Assembly: GCA_002409405.1 (NCBI GenBank)
Contig: DHNG01000044.1
Location: 61,741 to 82,673, forward strand
Direction: 5' to 3'
Length of the DNA stretch: 20,933 nucleotides
From: Flavobacteriales bacterium UBA5422
Lineage (GTDB): Bacteria > Bacteroidota > Bacteroidia > Flavobacteriales_D > Crocinitomicaceae
Every line of letters starts with the position of its first letter. Position 1 is the first letter of the stretch. The position numbers and the translations under genes were made by a program. The notes below the pieces were generated by a model. It made no database searches. It saw nothing but the letters and a program-made list of their open reading frames with translations, and was not told where the DNA came from. Of the stretch, positions 15,993-20,933 are shown one piece after another.

Positions 15993-17897
15993 ATGAAATA
16001 TGTTGTACTTGCCATTGCTACCCTCTTCACTTTTACCTGTTTCTGCCAATCTTCTTTTGATGAATCCGAGGCCTTGTTCGACAAGTGTCTAACTGACAGC
16101 ACAAAAGCCAAAGTACAACTGGAATACCAACGTACGCATGCCCATTCCCATAAAGAAAAGATTCGATACGATCTTAATCAGGCCATTTATCACAGTTATT
16201 ACAATCAATTCAAACTTTCCGAAGCCGCTCTTGCAAAGGCGGAGCAAAAGCTACAGCAAAAAAATGATGTTGAACTAACCGGTGAGCTTGTACGAATCCG
16301 GTCGATCATCTATTTTAAGACCAATCGCTTCGATGCATCCAATAAACTGATTAACGACTTTTTAACTGATCATCCGAGGCTTTCAGATAAACTACTGGTC
16401 AACCTGCATATGAATCTGAATTCAAATGACATTGCACAAGGAAAGTATGAGCAGGCAAAGCAAAATGCGCTGATCGGATACCACATCTTTCTTAAACGAC
16501 CTGAATCTTTGTCTGATAACGTGAAAGTCAAGGTACTCACCGGACTTTATAACGCCTATCATTACCAGGCCCAATATGATTCTGCACTTTATTACCTCTA
16601 TAAGCAAGAACCATACATAAAAGACGGAACCGTTGCGAAAGGCGGATTTTATGACCGGATTGGACTCATCTACACCAATGTAGGAAAGTATGACAAAGCG
16701 ATTGCATACCATCAAAAAAGTATTGATATTCTTGAAAAAATGCATTCACCTATTCTATTATCGCATTCGTTATACAACTTAGGGATCGCCAACAAAGCAA
16801 CGGATGTAAATAAGGCCATTCCTATTTTTGAAAGGGCTTTGAAAACAGCACGTGAAGTCAATTATGAACAGATTACCGGTTACGCTTTGCAGGAACTGGG
16901 TGATATTTACCTGACCAGAAAAGAGTATTCGCGTGCCGACAAATACAATCGTGAGGCCCTGGAAATTCTGCGAAACGCAGGAATAGAACATGGGATCATC
17001 CATGTATTGCTTAATTTGGGGCGTCAGGATTATGAAACAGGAAACTACAAAGAAGCCCTAAACTACCTGGAAGAAGCATTGGACATGGCAAAAAGCAACG
17101 AAGATATTGTCAACCAGGAATATTGCTATGAATACTTATACCACACCTACGAACGTATGGGCGATTACAGGAATGCATATCATTTCCATCAACTTTTCGC
17201 ACAGACACAGCGTGAGATTCTGAAGTTGGATGTTCAAAGTAATATTGAACAACTGAATCTTTCCTACGACGTCCGTATGGAAAAAATGACCAACAAACTG
17301 CTGAAAAAGGAAGTAAAGCTGAAAAACAAAAAGATCAAGGCCGAGCAAACAGTGAAATGGTTATTGGGAATTTTGCTGCTGATGCTCTTGATAGCGGGAT
17401 GGTTCCTGAGGAGGTTGTTTGTACAGCGAGCACACCTGAAAGAAGTTGAACTAAAATTAGTCCAATCTGAACTGAAAGGACTGGAACAAGATAAAGAACT
17501 GGCAGTCAAAGAACTTGATCTTGTAAAGGAACAATTGATCAACAAAAATGCAATGATCGGGGAATTGAATAACCTGTTGCGGGAAAATGAACAAACGCTG
17601 ATTTCAAAAGAGCAGTTTGGAAGTTTGGTATCTACGGATACCGACTGGATTCAGTTTCTTACAAAGTTACAATTGCTTTATCCGGATTTTGCAAACAACC
17701 TGAAACGTAAACATCCCAATCTATCGAACAATGAGTTTCGTCTTTCAGCACTGGTTCGTTTGAATCTTTCCGATAAAGAAATTTCGGAGTTGCTTATTAT
17801 TGAAGTATCCAGTGTTAAGAAAGCAAAAAACCGCTTAAAGCAAAAAATGGAATTGGATAGTAATGACAAGTTGGATGTGTATTTGGGACAGATGTGA
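15993..17897 (+). CDS. Membrane-tethered TPR protein with C-terminal LuxR-like HTH
   Basis: A 634-residue protein. Signal peptide MKYVVLAIATLFTFTCFCQ (1-19) is followed by helical repeats; clear TPRs run from about 217 to 400 (YTNVGKYDKAIAYHQKSIDI, ELGDIYLTRKEYSRADKYN, YETGNYKEALNYLEEALDM). One membrane helix lies near 453-475 (VKWLLGILLLMLLIAGWFL), then a charged coiled coil. The end is an HTH of the LuxR/NarL kind (about 570-634: NEFRLSALVRLNLSDKEISE, SVKKAKNRLKQKM). The layout puts TPRs in the periplasm and DNA binding in the cytoplasm: a one-component transmembrane regulator, with no kinase or receiver domain. It is transcribed away from the surface-protein operon and may control it. Confidence 0.88.
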   Translation: MKYVVLAIATLFTFTCFCQSSFDESEALFDKCLTDSTKAKVQLEYQRTHAHSHKEKIRYDLNQAIYHSYYNQFKLSEAALAKAEQKLQQKNDVELTGELVRIRSIIYFKTNRFDASNKLINDFLTDHPRLSDKLLVNLHMNLNSNDIAQGKYEQAKQNALIGYHIFLKRPESLSDNVKVKVLTGLYNAYHYQAQYDSALYYLYKQEPYIKDGTVAKGGFYDRIGLIYTNVGKYDKAIAYHQKSIDILEKMHSPILLSHSLYNLGIANKATDVNKAIPIFERALKTAREVNYEQITGYALQELGDIYLTRKEYSRADKYNREALEILRNAGIEHGIIHVLLNLGRQDYETGNYKEALNYLEEALDMAKSNEDIVNQEYCYEYLYHTYERMGDYRNAYHFHQLFAQTQREILKLDVQSNIEQLNLSYDVRMEKMTNKLLKKEVKLKNKKIKAEQTVKWLLGILLLMLLIAGWFLRRLFVQRAHLKEVELKLVQSELKGLEQDKELAVKELDLVKEQLINKNAMIGELNNLLRENEQTLISKEQFGSLVSTDTDWIQFLTKLQLLYPDFANNLKRKHPNLSNNEFRLSALVRLNLSDKEISELLIIEVSSVKKAKNRLKQKMELDSNDKLDVYLGQM

Positions 17898-17960
17898 TTA
17901 AATAATCAGGAATAAGAAAGTAATTCCTGTTTGACAGAGACATAAGATAAGAGTTATCGG

Positions 17961-18000
17961 CACATCCCTCTACTCATTCCTCCCCCAAGAGAGGAAGTAA
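17961..18000. repeat. Intergenic palindromic spacer, copy 2 of a dispersed motif
   Basis: CACATCCCTCTACTCATTCC is followed by TCCCCCAAGAGAGGAAGTAA and then directly by an AACAACAAAGCCCGAC terminator stem. It parallels 10691-10750 in order and wording. It lies just past the TPR-HTH stop codon. Confidence 0.45.
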
Positions 18001-18007
18001 AACAACA

Positions 18008-18031
18008 AAGCCCGACTTTGCAGTCAGGCTT
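18008..18031 (-). terminator. Minus-strand terminator attached to tRNA-Ser relic A
   Basis: On the minus strand AAGCCTGACT pairs with AGTCGGGCTT around a GCAA tetraloop, using one G-U pair, followed by TGTTGTTTTA. On the plus strand the same position is a C-A mismatch, so the hairpin is built for minus-strand transcripts. It is a near-exact copy of the tRNA-Ser terminator at 18315-18338. Confidence 0.7.
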
Positions 18032-18040
18032 TCGTTTCTG

Positions 18041-18097
18041 TGGCGGAGAGAGAGGGATTAGCTGCGCTGGTCTCCGCTTACGCTACGGCACGAACCC
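18041..18097 (-). pseudogene. tRNA-Ser 3'-end relic A, T loop interrupted by 31 bp
   Basis: 18041-18059 (TGGCGGAGAGAGAGGGATT) is identical to the last 19 bases of the intact tRNA-Ser gene, CCA included. Together with its terminator, 18001-18059 matches 18308-18366 at 58 of 59 bases. The T-arm text breaks off for 31 bp (18060-18090) and resumes with CGAACCC (18091-18097). The 5' part of a tRNA (anticodon and D arms) is not recognisable beyond, so it cannot make a functional tRNA. Confidence 0.7.
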
Positions 18098-18150
18098 GAG
18101 GGTTCTTATCCCTCTGGTAAACGTAGTATTGGAAATTGCAGGGTATAAAA

Positions 18151-18178
18151 AAAGGACTTGCTGTGATGCAAATCCTTT
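18151..18178 (-). terminator. Minus-strand terminator attached to tRNA-Ser relic B
   Basis: AAAGGACTTGC (18151-18161) pairs with GCAAATCCTTT (18168-18178). The one mismatch on the plus strand becomes a G-U pair on the minus strand, where the stem is followed by a run of seven or more T. It begins right after a tRNA 3'-end fragment. Confidence 0.7.
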
Positions 18179-18195
18179 GCGGAGAGAGAGGGATT
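18179..18195 (-). pseudogene. tRNA-Ser 3'-end relic B (17 bp)
   Basis: GCGGAGAGAGAGGGATT is identical to the acceptor and T-arm end of the intact tRNA-Ser at 18350-18366, but CCA is replaced by CA AAG and a terminator follows at once. The rest of the tRNA is missing; beyond it lies unrelated text that includes ACAGAAACGAAAGC (18224-18237), an inverted copy of GCTTTCGTTTCTGT found next to the other two 3' ends. Confidence 0.6.
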
Positions 18196-18314
18196 ATTAC
18201 ATGATCCCAAATGGGGAGGTTTCACAGAAACGAAAGCGATTCACTTCGTTCATGCTCTTTATTGTTTTTAGGATTTTATTCAACAACTTGTTTATAAAAG
18301 CCCCAAAAACAACA

Positions 18315-18338
18315 AAGCCCGACTTTGCAGCCAGGCTT
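18315..18338 (-). terminator. Intrinsic terminator of tRNA-Ser(GGA)
   Basis: On the minus strand AAGCCTGGCT pairs with AGTCGGGCTT (two G-U pairs) around a GCAA tetraloop, followed by TGTTGTTTTTGG. It starts 10 bp after the tRNA CCA end. Confidence 0.8.
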
Positions 18339-18347
18339 TCGTTTCTG

Positions 18348-18437
18348 TGGCGGAGAGAGAGGGATTCGAACCCTCGATACAGTTGCCCGTATACTACCTT
18401 TCCAGGGTAGCTCCTTCAACCACTCGGACACCTCTCC
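18348..18437 (-). tRNA. tRNA-Ser (anticodon GGA)
   Basis: Read on the minus strand: acceptor GGAGAGG pairs with TCTCTCC (one G-U), discriminator G and encoded CCA. The D arm starts TCCGAGTGG, the anticodon arm is TACCC-TGGAAA-GGTA with anticodon GGA (decodes UCC and UCU), a long variable arm follows as expected for a class II serine tRNA, and the T arm is GAGGG-TTCGAAT-CCCTC. The promoter is at 18475-18504 and the terminator at 18315-18338, so it is a single-gene unit. Confidence 0.97.
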
Positions 18438-18474
18438 GTGAACTTTTCAGTCTATTATTTCGGTTAGTGGGTGG

Positions 18475-18504
18475 CAAAGGTAAACAATTTTTGTTAGTAT
18501 CAAA
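18475..18504 (-). promoter_or_regulatory. Promoter of tRNA-Ser: -33 TTTG, 18-bp spacer, -7 TACCTTTG
   Basis: On the minus strand TTTG (18504-18501) is followed after 18 bp by TACCTTTG (18482-18475). Both boxes and the spacing fit the Bacteroidota primary-sigma promoter. The predicted start lies about 30 bp before the mature tRNA 5' end. It is the only promoter in the window with both boxes. Confidence 0.75.
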
Positions 18505-18569
18505 TTTTTCGTGCAGTGTATTTGATTATCACTGTTTATTTTTTGGTCCACACATGAATTTGGATCTTG

Positions 18570-19976
18570 CTACATGCCTTTCACAATGCTTCCGAGCAGT
18601 TTCAGTTTACCTTCCAATTGTTCTGTCCATCGTTGTCCATATGTCAGGCGCATGCAGTTGTTGAACTGATCCTGCAAGGAAAACATTCTTCCGGGTGCAA
18701 TACTGATTTTCTGACGAATTGCCCGCTCGTACAATTCTGCTGTATCAATGCGTTCATTCAGTTCCACCCACAACATAAAACCTCCCTGCGGGCGACTCAC
18801 TTTCGTTCCTTCCGGAAAGTATTCGGCAATTGCTCGGGTAAAATGCAGGCTGTTGGCATGTAATTCACGTCTGAGGTTGCGCAAATGGTGTTCGTACCGT
18901 CCATTTTCCAGGAAATTAGCCACTGCTTCCTGTGTAATTGTGGTAGAAGAAACCGTATGAATGAGTTTTTGGTGAATGATTTTTTCTTTGAAACGTCCCG
19001 GTGCAATCCATCCGACGCGGTATCCCGGTGCCAGGGTTTTGGAAACCGAACCGCACCACAACACCAATCCTTCTTCATCAAAGGCCTTACAAGGTTTCGG
19101 ACGGCTTTTACCAAAATACACATCGCCGTATAAATCGTCTTCAATAAGTGGAATATTATTTTCTGCCAATAGCTTCACGACCGCTTTTTTATGTTCTTCC
19201 GGCATACAGCTCCCCAACGGATTATTGAAGTTACTCACCAACAAGCACAATTTTATTTTTGGAAGCACTTTTTTTAACGCATCGATCTCTATTCCGGTCA
19301 CCGGGTGGGTGGGTAGTTCAATTACATTCAATCCCAGGCTTTTTGCCAATTGCAGGATTCCAAAATATACCGGACTTTCTACCGCAATGGTATCTCCCCG
19401 CTGTGTGAGTGCCATCAAACCAAAAGATAAAGCATTCATTGCTCCGGCAGTCGTTACAATGTCTTCTTCATTTAAGTTTCCGTTCCAGGTGTAGGTCAAG
19501 CGGGCAATGTCTCTTCTCAGTTTCAGATTTCCCTGGATTTCCTCGTATTCCGTTCCGCTTCCGGGCAAACCACGCATGGCCGATACCAGTTCTTTGTTCA
19601 AGCGAGCAATGGGAAGTAACTCATTCTCCGGAACACCCAATGACAGACGTGTAACACTTTTATTATTCAGGGAGTGAAATACATTTGCAATCAGGTTTTC
19701 CACACATTTCTCATCGGCTTTTGCAACCGGCTGACTGGTAGCAGGTACCGACAGGTGTACCGGTTTGTAATTGACATAAAATCCGGATTGCGGACGGGAA
19801 ACAATCAATCCTTTTGCTTCCAGTTCGATGTACGCTTGTGTTGCTGTGTTCATACTGATCCCATATTCGCGGCAAACTGTCCGAAGCGATGGTAGTTTAT
19901 CGCCCGTTTTCAACGTTCCCTTCCTGATTTGACTGCTCATGGTGGTGGCAATCTTCTGGTAAAGTATTTCTTTCAT
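18570..19976 (-). CDS. MocR-family regulator (GntR HTH fused to class I/II aminotransferase domain)
   Basis: A 468-residue protein from ATG 19976; ATG 19982 is also possible. An in-frame TTG at 20000 is rejected because the candidate -7 box (19998-20005) would place it at or before the transcription start. Residues 1-70 are a GntR winged helix (KLPSLRTVCREYGISMNTAT, GLIVSRPQSGFYV). From about 110 on is a fold type I PLP domain: NNPLG (251-255), IEDDLYGD (278-285), and SVSKTLAPGYRVG with Schiff-base lysine K313, and CMRLTYG with R443 as the likely carboxylate-binding Arg. All key residues are present. MocR proteins use PLP as a sensor and often control a divergent transporter or vitamin B6 gene. 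Here the neighbour is a divergent EamA transporter, its most likely target. Confidence 0.92.
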   Translation of the reverse strand: MKEILYQKIATTMSSQIRKGTLKTGDKLPSLRTVCREYGISMNTATQAYIELEAKGLIVSRPQSGFYVNYKPVHLSVPATSQPVAKADEKCVENLIANVFHSLNNKSVTRLSLGVPENELLPIARLNKELVSAMRGLPGSGTEYEEIQGNLKLRRDIARLTYTWNGNLNEEDIVTTAGAMNALSFGLMALTQRGDTIAVESPVYFGILQLAKSLGLNVIELPTHPVTGIEIDALKKVLPKIKLCLLVSNFNNPLGSCMPEEHKKAVVKLLAENNIPLIEDDLYGDVYFGKSRPKPCKAFDEEGLVLWCGSVSKTLAPGYRVGWIAPGRFKEKIIHQKLIHTVSSTTITQEAVANFLENGRYEHHLRNLRRELHANSLHFTRAIAEYFPEGTKVSRPQGGFMLWVELNERIDTAELYERAIRQKISIAPGRMFSLQDQFNNCMRLTYGQRWTEQLEGKLKLLGSIVKGM

Positions 19977-19997
19977 ATGCATGCAAACTGTACCCAA

Positions 19998-20005
19998 CAA
20001 AATTA
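19998..20005 (-). promoter_or_regulatory. Candidate -7 promoter element (TAATTTTG) of the MocR gene
   Basis: The minus strand reads TAATTTTG, matching TAnnTTTG, about 15-20 bp before the ATGs at 19982 and 19976. It supports one of those starts over the TTG at 20000. Confidence 0.45.
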
Positions 20006-20018
20006 ATAAAATTGTATC

Positions 20019-20057
20019 TGTAACCCTATTCTTTTTTACACTTCTTTTGTACTATTC
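20019..20057. promoter_or_regulatory. Possible MocR operator: direct repeats TGTA...CTATTC
   Basis: TGTAACCCTATTC (20019-20031) and TGTACTATTC (20048-20057) are two like-oriented copies, with CTATTC starts 26 bp apart, in the gap between the divergent MocR and EamA genes. MocR dimers often bind direct repeats in such gaps. The repeat is short and the gap is AT-rich, so chance is possible. Confidence 0.3.
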
Positions 20058-20073
20058 TAATTCAGTAGAAACT

Positions 20074-20933
20074 ATGTCTGATCGTTCGTTATGGAGGGCT
20101 TATACTGCACTGGCTGTGGTATGTGTGGTTTGGGGAACAACGTACTATGCGTTGCTGATCGGTGTGGAAACATTTCCACCGTTTTTATTTTCAGCAATCC
20201 GTCAGGTAACTGCAGGACTAGCATTGATGATTGTATTGAAACTTCTTGGGAAACTTCGATTTACGAAGTCTGATTTCATCCATCAATCCATTCCCGGAAT
20301 CCTGATGATTACTCTTGGAAACGGGGTGATCGGCTGGGCAGAGCGTTACATTCCAAGCGGGTTGGCTGCGTTGATCGTCTCTATTCTCCCGGTATACATT
20401 GTTGCAATTAATTTTGCAATTGGTGCAGATAAGCGCAGACCCAATAATTCCATCCTATTTGGATTATTACTGGGATGTACAGGTATTTTCCTGATGTTCC
20501 GCGACAATTTGAAAGACCTCATCAATCCACAGTACCTGATTGGAATGTTGGTTGCATTCACCGCTTGTCTGGCATGGGCATTCGGAAGTATTTATGCAAA
20601 ATCCCGTCCTTCTTCTGCCAATGTATTGACCAATGCTGCCATCCAAATGTTCAGCGGAGGAGTTGGTTTGTTCATCCTGAGTTTTTTCATGGATGATTAT
20701 TCGGAACTGCAATCCGTTACAACAGAGAGTATCTGGGCACTTGTGTACCTCACCGTATTTGGTTCCATTCTCGCCTATACATGTTTTGTGTATGCACTCG
20801 AACAATTACCTCTCGGGATTGCGTCCCTGTATGCGTATGTTAATCCGTTTATTGCACTGATTTTGGGTTACTTGTTCCTGGGAGAATCCATTACCTGGAT
20901 CACCGGATTGGCACTTATCGTAACGTTAGGAGG
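20074..20933 (+). CDS. EamA/DMT-superfamily permease, 3' end outside window
   Basis: ATG at 20074 opens a frame to the window edge (286 codons, about 95% of a usual DMT protein). It has the typical ten-helix, two-EamA-repeat layout: repeat 1 starts VVCVVWGTTYYALLIGVETF, with PPFLFSAIRQVTAG and SGLAALIVSILPVY; repeat 2 starts GMLVAFTACLAWAFGSIYAK, with TVFGSILAYTCFVYALEQLP, VNPFIALILGYLFLGE. Family members export or import amino acids, sugars, nucleotides or drugs, and the substrate cannot be told from sequence. It lies divergent to the MocR regulator with about 97 bp between the start codons, a frequent pairing that suggests PLP- or amino-acid-linked control. Confidence 0.92.
   Translation, partial: MSDRSLWRAYTALAVVCVVWGTTYYALLIGVETFPPFLFSAIRQVTAGLALMIVLKLLGKLRFTKSDFIHQSIPGILMITLGNGVIGWAERYIPSGLAALIVSILPVYIVAINFAIGADKRRPNNSILFGLLLGCTGIFLMFRDNLKDLINPQYLIGMLVAFTACLAWAFGSIYAKSRPSSANVLTNAAIQMFSGGVGLFILSFFMDDYSELQSVTTESIWALVYLTVFGSILAYTCFVYALEQLPLGIASLYAYVNPFIALILGYLFLGESITWITGLALIVTLG

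Noticed and set aside
18001..18366. Integrated genomic island flanked by att repeats of the tRNA end
   Set aside because: The 59-bp direct repeats enclose only about 250 bp with no integrase or cargo; at most a scar, so it is given as a finding and not as a mobile element.
18018..18410. Plus-strand 130-codon open frame across the tRNA-Ser region
   Set aside because: It runs antisense over the tRNA and its relics and contains the well-known spurious text ERDSNPRYS-like made by antisense tRNA reading.
18347..18664. Plus-strand 105-codon open frame (starts MAEREGFEPSIQLPVY)
   Set aside because: This is the antisense translation of tRNA-Ser, a common database artefact, and it overlaps the end of the MocR gene.
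19977..20000. TTG start at 20000 for the MocR gene
   Set aside because: A candidate -7 box overlaps it, and the GntR domain begins normally at MKEILYQKI.

Overview
The window looks like chromosomal DNA of a Bacteroidota bacterium, probably a Flavobacteriales relative (Crocinitomicaceae/Fluviicola-like is a guess). The grounds are a type IX secretion (T9SS) C-terminal sorting domain, lipoproteins with charged residues after the lipobox cysteine, a periplasmic beta-propeller (Reg_prop/Y_Y_Y) sensor kinase, and repeated promoter motifs of the Bacteroidota form TAnnTTTG. Shine-Dalgarno sequences are not evident. No plasmid, phage, integrase, transposase or CRISPR locus is visible.

Layout. 1-2793 (-): sensor histidine kinase cut by the window edge. 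2794-3231: gene-free stretch with two tandem 157-bp repeats whose ends are inverted, plus a shrunken third copy. 3232-6399 (-): RecB/AddA-like helicase-nuclease. 6522-9380 (+): a tight three-gene operon of an MbnP-family copper-protein-like lipoprotein, an MbnH/MauG-like di-heme lipoprotein and a WYL-domain regulator. A bidirectional terminator separates it from a convergent VOC-fold protein (9497-10564, -). 10835-15794 (-): a two-gene surface-protein operon of a beta-helix protein and a large T9SS-sorted repeat protein. Divergent from it, 15993-17897 (+): a membrane-tethered TPR-HTH regulator. 17898-18570: tRNA-Ser(GGA) with a clear promoter and terminator, plus two further tRNA-Ser 3' ends, each followed by its own terminator. 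18570-19976 (-): a MocR-type GntR/aminotransferase regulator. 20074-20933 (+): a divergent EamA/DMT transporter cut by the right edge.

How the genes may work together. The strongest unit is mbnP-like/mbnH-like/WYL: a di-heme enzyme encoded next to its probable protein substrate, with a regulator in the same transcript and no methanobactin biosynthesis gene in view. The TPR-HTH protein may control the adjacent surface operon, and the MocR protein probably controls the DMT transporter. These links rest on position. The most unusual DNA-level structures are the palindromic tandem repeats near 3 kb and the cluster of tRNA-Ser 3' relics near 18.1 kb, one of which has a 31-bp insertion in its T loop.
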